Part shown: positions 15,631 through 22,326 of the stretch, one piece after another | Layout: the number at the start of each line of letters is the position of its first letter | Numbering within the stretch: position 1 is the stretch's first letter | Assembly (NCBI GenBank): GCA_964388305.1 | Contig: CAYMAA010000005.1 | Location: forward strand, 1 to 32,756 | Length of the DNA stretch: 32,756 nucleotides | Reading direction: 5' to 3' | Source of the DNA: JAJQCI01 sp964388305 | GTDB lineage: Bacteria > Bacillota > Clostridia > Lachnospirales > CAG-274 | Program-made: the position numbers and the translations under genes | Notes under the pieces: generated by a model | Database searches by the model: none | Seen by the model: only the letters and a program-made list of their open reading frames with translations | Told to the model about the DNA's origin: nothing

Positions 15631-16113
15631 TTATTGCGGATAGTTCAGGTTATTATCTGTAATTTTGTATAATACCTCGTCAAGAAATTTTTTTGCCTCA
15701 TATTTTGCGAAGGTCAGGTTATGATCCAAATAATTTCCGCATTCCTTAGATGTTGTTCCGGGAATTTTTCCGTCAAAATCTCTTACATATTCAAAAGCGG
15801 AGATTATATAGGGTAAAATCTGCCTTGAGGAAACATCTCCCTTTACAATAATATACATACCCGTGCGGCAGCCCATAGGGCCTACATATATTACATCTTC
15901 CGCAATGCCGCTTTCATCACTGCGCAGATATGCGGCAAAAAGATGCTCCAATGTGTGAATGGCCGCAATATCCATAGGCGGCTCTGTGTTGGGAGTTTTT
16001 ATCCGTACATCAAATGTAGTTAAAACGGCGTTTTCCCCAACGGTATCCTTACGGGAAACATAAACACCTCTTAAAAGCCTGTTGTGGTCTATTTTAAAGC
16101 TGACAACTTCCAT
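15631..16113 (-). CDS. luxS: S-ribosylhomocysteine lyase (autoinducer-2 production)
   Basis: Cleaves S-ribosylhomocysteine to homocysteine and DPD, the precursor of autoinducer-2, in the activated methyl cycle. The 160-residue protein is full length. Metal ligands H53 and H57 are in HTLEH and C125 is in KECGNYLDH; the catalytic E56 and C82 (GPMGCRTGMY) are present, so it should be active. AAAGGAG precedes the ATG. It lies 34 nt downstream of the EAL-domain gene with no terminator between, and 11 nt before DUF362. I do not see pfs/mtn or methionine-cycle genes next to it. Confidence 0.97.
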   Translation of the reverse strand: MEVVSFKIDHNRLLRGVYVSRKDTVGENAVLTTFDVRIKTPNTEPPMDIAAIHTLEHLFAAYLRSDESGIAEDVIYVGPMGCRTGMYIIVKGDVSSRQILPYIISAFEYVRDFDGKIPGTTSKECGNYLDHNLTFAKYEAKKFLDEVLYKITDNNLNYPQ

Positions 16114-16147
16114 ATATTTTTCTCCTTTCCATCTGAATAAAAATTAA

Positions 16148-18718
16148 TTATTTTTTTGACTTTATTTTAGGCTTTGTGCTGTTGGTATCCGTTATTGTGC
16201 TGCAAAAAAGATTATTGCCGTAGGCGTCCTTTAATAAACGTGTTTTACAGCAAATCCATTTTATATTGCCCTCATAGGTTTTAATGCGGAATGATGACGT
16301 GCATAATGTGTTTTCATCGGTGGTTTGAATAATTTCACTGAGAACCCTCACTCTGTCGGCGGGAAATATAAAATCCGCAAACGTAGGGTACATTTTAAGA
16401 AACTGATTATCCGATTTACAGCCTATATAAGACAGCATTGAGGGACTTATATAGCGGAAGGAGTTGTTTTTGTTCGGCTCGTACAAAAATACTCCGCCTG
16501 TTTTTAAACCCATTTGTATATCAAGCTCTTCCTTCAGGTTTTTAGCCTCAACAGCCATATTGTGAATTTCGGTAGCGTCCTGAGCAAGCATAAAAATAAC
16601 ATTTATATTGTTGCCGGAGGAAATTTTGCGGTTTGTTATAAGTACAAATTTATTGGTGTTTTTAAACCTTACAGCGCATTTTGCCGTTACGTTTTTTATT
16701 GCGTTGAAAAAGCAATCCATAAGCAGAGGGCGATCCTCGGGGAATACTATATCTGCCAAATTTAAGCCTATGCGGTGAGCGCCCTCGGTGTTGGAGAGCT
16801 TTATAAAATCATCGTTTATCATAACATTGTTAAATACCGTGCCGTCAAACTCTATAATTGCGGCGGCGCCAATGCAGTAATTAAACAAATAGGAGGCTCT
16901 GCTGCCTGAGGTAAGAAGCTCCTGAACATTATACATTGCTTCGCCCGTAAGATCCTGTGAATGTAATTCCCCGGGTGTTACGGATCTGAGCATTTCTTCA
17001 AATTCCGAAACAGGAACAGCCTTTGAGTAATAAAAACCCTGTATAAATGAGCAGCCTATGTCCTTTAAAAAATTGACCTGCTCCAGTGTTTCAACACCCT
17101 CCGCAATAGCAGTAATATCCAAGCTGTGAGCCATTCTTACAATGTGGTTTAAAATGTTGCCCCCGCGTGAATTATTGTTAATTCCGCTTAAAAAGCGCAT
17201 ATCTACCTTTAAAACGTCCACAGGCACATCTTTAAGCATATTAAGAGATGAGTAACCGCTTCCGAAGTCATCCATTTCAACGGTAAAGCCAAGTTCCTGC
17301 AAGTGTTTTGTTACATCAATAAGCTCATCGGGTTCTTCCATATAGCAGCTTTCGGTAATTTCCAAACGCAGCATTTTCGGATCTATTTTATATTTTTTAA
17401 TAAGCTGTTCTAAGCGGTTATAAATTTGCCCGTCGGAAACATCATAGCGGGAAATATTTACGGAAAGGGGCAGGGGAGTTATGTCATCGGCATCTGTCCA
17501 CCGTCTTATACAACGGCACGCCTCCTCCCACACATAATAATCAAGCTCGGCAATTTGACCGCTTTCCTCCAAAACAGGTATAAACTCCTGCGGACTGACC
17601 TGACCTAAGCTTGGACTGTTCCACCGGGAGAGAAGCTCCGCGCCCACAATTTCATTAGTGCTGCTGTTATATTGCGGCTGAACCCAAACATTAATCTCTC
17701 CGTTTTTAAGGGCATAACCGAAATAATGGCGAATTTCCAGCAGACGGAGCTGTTTTTGCCAAAGCTCATCTGTAAAAAAGGCATAATTCGCATCATCCTT
17801 GTTTTTTATGCTTTTTTGGGCAACATTCGCCCAATCCATAAAGCGGTTTACATCTATTGAAATTCTGTCATCGGGGCGGATAATGTATATACCTGCTTTA
17901 ATCACTATTTTATAATGCTTGGGGGAGTTTTTGAAAAAATCTCCAACCGCTTTGGAAACGCCATTGAATTTTTCCGCTTCATGACCGTCATGGACGGAAA
18001 GCATTACTATATTGTCCGCCGAAACCCGTCCTAAAACCTCTTTGTCCGTCATTATTTTTCTAATTTGATTTACCCAGAACTTAAGCAGAGCGTCACCCTT
18101 ACTGTAGCCGTAGGTATCGTTTATAAATTTAAAGTTTACAATATCGCAATACCATATTGCATAATTTACATCCGGATTTTCGTTAAGCATTTTATAGGCG
18201 ATATTTTTAAAACCCGTAAATGAAAGGCAATCCGCAAGATTATCCATATAATATTCGGGAATTTCTTTATCGTCAAAGGGAGGCTTGCCGAAAATTATTT
18301 TAGAGCTTCTGCCTTTTATTGCTTTAAACTGAGAGCAAATTCTGTTTATTCTGTTTAATGTTACGGGAGCCGCATCCTGAGAGGCTGTTACATAATCTTG
18401 AATTTCCCAATCAAAATCCACATTATTAATTTTAGACAAGTCGTTTATAATTGCCACAATGGGGGTGGATTTAAGCATATTAAGATTTGTGAGCATTTCC
18501 AGCAAAACGGAGCTTTTTGTATTTTCCGAGGTTACATCTAAAAGAATCAGATCCGCAAAAAAGGAATATGCCTTTATAATTTCTGCCGCAGAAAAGGCAT
18601 TATCCGCCTCTTTTGTAATATAATCTTCCTTTAAAATATTTACGAAAAATGACCGCACATCTGCATTATCCGAAACAATTAATATTCTGTTTTTTTCAAG
18701 CATATTCAAGTCCTTCAT
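16148..18718 (-). CDS. Receiver-GGDEF(degenerate)-EAL-PAS-PAS c-di-GMP signalling protein
   Basis: An 856-residue signalling protein, probably a c-di-GMP phosphodiesterase. Domain order: a receiver-like domain (about 10-125, with D61 in LILLDV, but the usual conserved Lys is not apparent); a GGDEF-like domain (about 165-320) whose signature reads VSADN, so cyclase activity is unlikely; an EAL domain (about 345-595); and two PAS domains (about 610-730 and 735-845). The EAL motif reads E-L-L (E361), but other catalytic elements are intact: SVNISR, RLEITES, MDDFGSGYSS, VLKVDMRF, IAEGVET and QGFYYS. ATG 18718 is preferred to a GTG at 18727 because AAAGGTG contains that GTG and sits 6 nt before the ATG. 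No membrane segment is seen. It heads a unit with luxS and DUF362. Confidence 0.9.
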   Translation of the reverse strand: MKDLNMLEKNRILIVSDNADVRSFFVNILKEDYITKEADNAFSAAEIIKAYSFFADLILLDVTSENTKSSVLLEMLTNLNMLKSTPIVAIINDLSKINNVDFDWEIQDYVTASQDAAPVTLNRINRICSQFKAIKGRSSKIIFGKPPFDDKEIPEYYMDNLADCLSFTGFKNIAYKMLNENPDVNYAIWYCDIVNFKFINDTYGYSKGDALLKFWVNQIRKIMTDKEVLGRVSADNIVMLSVHDGHEAEKFNGVSKAVGDFFKNSPKHYKIVIKAGIYIIRPDDRISIDVNRFMDWANVAQKSIKNKDDANYAFFTDELWQKQLRLLEIRHYFGYALKNGEINVWVQPQYNSSTNEIVGAELLSRWNSPSLGQVSPQEFIPVLEESGQIAELDYYVWEEACRCIRRWTDADDITPLPLSVNISRYDVSDGQIYNRLEQLIKKYKIDPKMLRLEITESCYMEEPDELIDVTKHLQELGFTVEMDDFGSGYSSLNMLKDVPVDVLKVDMRFLSGINNNSRGGNILNHIVRMAHSLDITAIAEGVETLEQVNFLKDIGCSFIQGFYYSKAVPVSEFEEMLRSVTPGELHSQDLTGEAMYNVQELLTSGSRASYLFNYCIGAAAIIEFDGTVFNNVMINDDFIKLSNTEGAHRIGLNLADIVFPEDRPLLMDCFFNAIKNVTAKCAVRFKNTNKFVLITNRKISSGNNINVIFMLAQDATEIHNMAVEAKNLKEELDIQMGLKTGGVFLYEPNKNNSFRYISPSMLSYIGCKSDNQFLKMYPTFADFIFPADRVRVLSEIIQTTDENTLCTSSFRIKTYEGNIKWICCKTRLLKDAYGNNLFCSTITDTNSTKPKIKSKK

Positions 18719-18788
18719 AATATTCACCTTTTCCTAAAGATGTATTAACAATAAACCGCTACCTATATTTTCTCACAAACGGAGAAAA

Positions 18789-18810
18789 ATTTCAATAGTT
18801 ATATTGAAAT
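18789..18810. promoter_or_regulatory. Perfect 22-bp dyad upstream of the EAL gene
   Basis: ATTTCAATA-GTTA-TATTGAAAT has perfect 9-bp arms around 4 nt. It lies about 70 nt upstream of the EAL-gene start, in the divergent region shared with the cyclophilin gene, with no T run after it. It fits an operator for a dimeric regulator; which one is unknown. Confidence 0.45.
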
Positions 18811-18831
18811 ATTTAACAGATTATTTTTGCC

Positions 18832-18881
18832 AAGGAAACACTGATTAATTGTTGAATTGACCTGTGTGATGAAAATTTGCT
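18832..18881 (+). repeat. Bipartite dispersed repeat, copy 1
   Basis: AAGGAAACACTGATTAATT (18832-18850), then 21 nt, then AAAATTTGCT (18872-18881). The same two blocks with one base change and a 19-nt spacer occur at 25183-25230. Both copies are on the plus strand in intergenic regions upstream of a minus-strand signalling gene. It may be a small mobile element or a shared regulatory site. Confidence 0.6.
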
Positions 18882-18882
18882 A

Positions 18883-18909
18883 TTTACAAAATGCCGAAAA
18901 TATTATAAT
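18883..18909 (+). promoter_or_regulatory. Candidate promoter of the cyclophilin operon
   Basis: TTTACA (18883-18888) and TATAAT (18904-18909) are separated by 15 nt, 55 nt upstream of the cyclophilin ATG. The -10 is consensus; the spacer is short, so the -35 is tentative. Confidence 0.45.
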
Positions 18910-18964
18910 ATTATTGAAGAAGTTTTGGCTTAAGTAAAATTTTAATGAATGGAGAGTATAAATT

Positions 18965-19483
18965 ATGAAAAATCCTATAGTTACTTTTGAAATGGAATAC
19001 GGCGGAATTATTAAGGCGGAGTTATATCCCGACAAGGCGCCAAACACTGTAAACAATTTTATAAGTCTTGTTAAAAACGGCTTTTACGATGGACTTACCT
19101 TTCACAGAGTTATTAAGGGTTTTATGATACAGGGAGGGTGTCCCTCGGGCAACGGCACGGGAGGGCCGGGTTATGAAATAAAAGGGGAGTTTGCTTACAA
19201 CGGCTTTAAAAACGACATAAAGCACACAAGAGGTGTTTTATCTATGGCAAGAGCAATGAATCCCGATTCCGCAGGCTCTCAGTTTTTTATAATGCACGAG
19301 GACGCACCCCATCTGGACGGTCAGTATGCGGCTTTTGGCTGTGTGGTTGAGGGAATGGACGTTGTGGACGAAATTGCGGACATACCTACGGATTTTAGGG
19401 ACAAGCCAATGATGGAGCAGAAAATCGCAAAGGCGACGGTTGAAACCTTTGGCGAAGAGTATGCCGAGCCTGTTAAAGCATAA
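18965..19483 (+). CDS. Peptidyl-prolyl cis-trans isomerase, cyclophilin type
   Basis: A 172-residue single-domain cyclophilin that catalyses prolyl isomerisation during folding. Active-site features are FHRVIKGFMIQGG (with the catalytic Arg in HRV), the GYEIKGEF loop, GVLSMARA, NSAGSQFF-like DSAGSQFFIM and HLDGQYAAFG. There is no signal peptide or lipobox, so it is cytosolic. GGAGAG lies 8 nt before the ATG. Its TAA overlaps the next ATG by one base (TAATG), coupling it to tcdA. Confidence 0.95.
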   Translation: MKNPIVTFEMEYGGIIKAELYPDKAPNTVNNFISLVKNGFYDGLTFHRVIKGFMIQGGCPSGNGTGGPGYEIKGEFAYNGFKNDIKHTRGVLSMARAMNPDSAGSQFFIMHEDAPHLDGQYAAFGCVVEGMDVVDEIADIPTDFRDKPMMEQKIAKATVETFGEEYAEPVKA

Positions 19484-20193
19484 TGGACGGGAGATTTTCA
19501 AGGACGGAGGCTGTTTTGGGCAGCGCCGCCATGGAAAAGCTTAAAACCAGCAAGGCAGCCGTTTTTGGCATAGGGGGAGTTGGCGGCTTTGCGGCTGAGG
19601 CACTGGCAAGGTGCGGTGTGGGCCGTTTTGAGCTTATTGATAATGATGTGGTAAGCATAAGCAACATAAACAGGCAGATTGTTGCCAAAACCGATACGAT
19701 TGGCAAACCGAAGGCAGAGGTTATGGCAAAGAGAATTTACGAGATCAATCCTCAAGCTGAGGTAAAGGTTAAAAAATGCTTTTTTATGCCCGAAAATGCC
19801 GATGAATTCGATTTTGGCAGCTACGATTATGTTGTTGACGCTGTTGATACTGTTACGGCTAAGATTGAAATAATAATGCAGTGCAAAAGGTTTGGAGCGC
19901 CTGTTATAAGCTGTATGGGAACAGGCAATAAGCTCGACCCCGCAAGGCTTAAAGTGGCGGATATTTACAAAACATCTGTTTGCCCGCTGGCAAGGGTAAT
20001 GCGGAGGGAGCTTAAAAAAAGAGGTGTGGAAAAGCTAAAGGTGGTATACTCCGACGAAGAGCCTGTTAAAATTATAATTGATGAAGAAAGCCGCGGCAGG
20101 CATATACCCGGCAGTGTTTCATTTGTGCCGTCTGTAGCGGGTTTGATTATCGGAGGAGAGGTTGTTAAGGATTTGGCAGGATATAATGGCTGA
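19483..20193 (+). CDS. tcdA: tRNA threonylcarbamoyladenosine dehydratase (TcdA, E1-like)
   Basis: ATP-dependent cyclisation of t6A to ct6A at position 37 of ANN-decoding tRNAs. The 236-residue ThiF/MoeB-like protein starts with the TcdA-type RFSRTEAVLGSAAMEKL, has the nucleotide-binding GIGGVGGFAAEALAR (about 29-43), ELIDNDVVSISNINRQI, YVVDAVDTVTAK and the C-terminal GSVSFVPSVAGLIIGGEVV typical of TcdA. The ATG overlaps the stop of the upstream gene and has no clear ribosome binding site of its own, pointing to reinitiation. It is followed by ktrB after 44 nt. Confidence 0.92.
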   Translation: MDGRFSRTEAVLGSAAMEKLKTSKAAVFGIGGVGGFAAEALARCGVGRFELIDNDVVSISNINRQIVAKTDTIGKPKAEVMAKRIYEINPQAEVKVKKCFFMPENADEFDFGSYDYVVDAVDTVTAKIEIIMQCKRFGAPVISCMGTGNKLDPARLKVADIYKTSVCPLARVMRRELKKRGVEKLKVVYSDEEPVKIIIDEESRGRHIPGSVSFVPSVAGLIIGGEVVKDLAGYNG

Positions 20194-20237
20194 AGGGCCT
20201 ATAATGATAATTGAGCCAAATTCAGCAGGTGAATAAA

Positions 20238-21566
20238 ATGTTTAAACTAACCAAAATACAAATGATTGCAGTAGGCTTTTTATTTATAATACTGTGCGGC
20301 ACTGTTTTGCTGATGCTGCCTGTTTCAAGCAGAAGCGGAAGCGGCGCTGATTTTTTATCCTGTTTATTTACCGCAACAAGCGCTACTTGCGTTACGGGAC
20401 TTGTTGTGGCGGATACATACACATACTGGAGTATGTTTGGGCAGCTTGTTATTCTTGCGATGATACAGGTCGGAGGACTGGGCTTTGTTACAATAGGCGT
20501 TACCATTATGATTATGATGGGAAAGAGAGTCGGTCTTTCTCAAAGGGGTTTACTTAAAGAAAGTGTAAATACAAGAGAAATAGGCGGACTGGTAAAGCTT
20601 ACTAAGCTTATAATTAAAGGTACTGTGCTTTTTGAGCTTGCGGGCGCAGTTTTATTTTCAATACGGTTTATACCTGAGTTTGGGTTTTTAACCGGCATTT
20701 ATTACGGTATTTTTCATTCCATATCCGCTTTTTGCAATGCCGGCTTTGACCTTATGGGCAGGTTTGTTCCATACTCTTCATTTGTAAAATATGCAGATGA
20801 CCCTATAATTAATTTTACTACAATGGCTCTTATAACCCTGGGCGGTTTAGGCTTTGTTGTTTGGGGCGATATTTGGCAGCATAAAACAAAGTTCAAAAAA
20901 TACAATTTACACACAAAAATGGTGCTTTTTGCCTTTGTTTTATTTGTTTTTGGCGGCGCGGCTTTATTTTTGGTGACGGAAAAAAACGGAGATATGGCAG
21001 GCTGTTCGCTTTTCGGTAAAATTCAAAGAGCTTTGTTTGCCTCCGTAACACCCAGAACGGCCGGCTTTAATACAATAGATGTTGAAGGCATGAGCGAAAG
21101 CGGAAAGCTGCTTACCATGGGACTTATGCTTATAGGCGGCAACCCCGGCTCTACCGCAGGGGGTGTTAAAACAACCACGGTTTTGGTTTTGTTTTGTTAT
21201 ATAATTGCTATGATAAGGCGGACGGACGGAGTAAATATTTTTGGAAGACGGCTTGAAGCAGGCATTATAGAAAAGGCGGCGGTTGTTTTTGTGCTTAACC
21301 TGACGGGAGCGGTTACTGCGGCTTTTATAATATGCTGTATAGACGATCTGCCTCTTACGGATATTCTTTTGGAAACATTTTCCGCTGTAGGAACCGTGGG
21401 TATGAGTACGGGGGTTACAAGGCGGTTGGGAACGGTATCACGAATTGTTATTATTCTGCTTATGTACTGCGGAAGAATAGGAAGCTTGACATTTGCGCTT
21501 GCATTTACGGACAAAAGGAAAAAGTCCGCTGTAAAACAGCCTATGGAAAAAATTAATATAGGGTAG
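20238..21566 (+). CDS. ktrB: Potassium uptake channel subunit KtrB/TrkH
   Basis: The membrane pore of a Ktr-type K+ uptake system (442 residues). The four pore-loop repeats can be followed: ATSATCVTGLVV (about 48-59), HSISAFCNAGFD (about 155-166), TPRTAGFNTID (about 270-280) and SAVGTVGMSTG (about 385-395), with hydrophobic segments throughout and the conserved GNPGSTAGGVKTTT. The ATG at 20238 follows AGGTGA closely; an upstream in-frame TTG has no ribosome binding site. It is 12 nt before ktrA, its regulatory partner, so K+ uptake is gated by nucleotide binding to KtrA. Confidence 0.94.
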   Translation: MFKLTKIQMIAVGFLFIILCGTVLLMLPVSSRSGSGADFLSCLFTATSATCVTGLVVADTYTYWSMFGQLVILAMIQVGGLGFVTIGVTIMIMMGKRVGLSQRGLLKESVNTREIGGLVKLTKLIIKGTVLFELAGAVLFSIRFIPEFGFLTGIYYGIFHSISAFCNAGFDLMGRFVPYSSFVKYADDPIINFTTMALITLGGLGFVVWGDIWQHKTKFKKYNLHTKMVLFAFVLFVFGGAALFLVTEKNGDMAGCSLFGKIQRALFASVTPRTAGFNTIDVEGMSESGKLLTMGLMLIGGNPGSTAGGVKTTTVLVLFCYIIAMIRRTDGVNIFGRRLEAGIIEKAAVVFVLNLTGAVTAAFIICCIDDLPLTDILLETFSAVGTVGMSTGVTRRLGTVSRIVIILLMYCGRIGSLTFALAFTDKRKKSAVKQPMEKINIG

Positions 21567-21578
21567 GGAGGTTAATGT

Positions 21579-22232
21579 ATGAAATCCTTTTTGATTATTG
21601 GAATGGGCAGATTTGGGTATTATTTATGCAAAAAGCTGAATATCCTTAAAAATGAGGTTATGATTGTGGATATAAACGAGGACAGTCTTTCGCCTTATTT
21701 GGAGCTGGCAACAAGCGCTAAAATAGGGGACTGCACCAACCCAGAGGTTTTAAAAGCGCTGGGCATTAATGATTTTGACGCCTGCTTTGTTTGCATAGGC
21801 AGGAATTTTCAAAGCAGTTTGGAGGTAACAAGTCTGCTTTCCGAGATGGGAGCAAAAATGGTTATTAGCAGGGCAAGTACCGATGTACAGGCAAAGTTTT
21901 TGCTCAGAAACGGCGCAAACCAGGTAATTTATCCCGAAAGAGATATTGCCGAGAGAATTGCAAGACGTGTAAGCGCAAACCATGTTTTTGACTATATTGA
22001 GCTTTCGGAGGAATACGGAGTTTATGAAATGGAGCCGCCCGTAAAATGGCATGGAAAAACTATTGTTGATATTAATATAAGAGCAAAATACAATATAAAT
22101 ATTTTGGGAATTAAAAATTTAAAAAACAACAAAATTTTTATGCCTGTGCCGAGCTACAAATTTGTTAATGGCGAGAGAATGTTAATTATGGGAAGCAATG
22201 AGGATTTAAGTACGTTTTTGGCAAGTCTTTAA
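21579..22232 (+). CDS. ktrA: Potassium uptake regulatory subunit KtrA (RCK domains)
   Basis: Cytosolic ring-forming subunit that binds ATP/ADP or NAD(H) and gates KtrB. The 217-residue protein has the Rossmann GMGRFGYYLC (about 8-17) with the acidic residue in MIVDINED, GDCTNPEVLKALGI, and an RCK_C domain from about residue 135 to the end. GGGAGG lies 7 nt before the ATG. The stop codon is the first unit of a 9-bp tandem repeat, so the gene end lies inside a variable-looking repeat. Confidence 0.94.
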   Translation: MKSFLIIGMGRFGYYLCKKLNILKNEVMIVDINEDSLSPYLELATSAKIGDCTNPEVLKALGINDFDACFVCIGRNFQSSLEVTSLLSEMGAKMVISRASTDVQAKFLLRNGANQVIYPERDIAERIARRVSANHVFDYIELSEEYGVYEMEPPVKWHGKTIVDINIRAKYNINILGIKNLKNNKIFMPVPSYKFVNGERMLIMGSNEDLSTFLASL

Positions 22233-22266
22233 CACATATAACACATATAACACATATAACACAAAT
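22231..22266 (+). repeat. Tandem 9-bp repeat at the ktrA stop codon
   Basis: Three perfect AACACATAT units and a fourth with one change (AACACAAAT). The first unit contains the last two bases of the ktrA TAA stop. Each further unit carries TAACACATA in the same register. Confidence 0.85.
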
Positions 22267-22268
22267 AA

Positions 22269-22306
22269 GCATTGCCGCAGGGCAAACAGCCTGCGGCAAT
22301 GCTTTT
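22269..22306. terminator. Bidirectional terminator between ktrA and the histidine kinase
   Basis: A perfect 13-bp stem, GCATTGCCGCAGG (22269-22281) with CCTGCGGCAATGC (22290-22302), 8-nt loop, followed by TTTTG on the plus strand and TTATTTG on the minus strand. It closes both convergent transcripts. Confidence 0.88.
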
Positions 22307-22326
22307 GTAACGCTTATAAAACAGCA

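Noticed and set aside
22231..22266. CRISPR-like array
   Set aside because: The units are 9 bp and directly adjacent, with no spacers and no cas genes.
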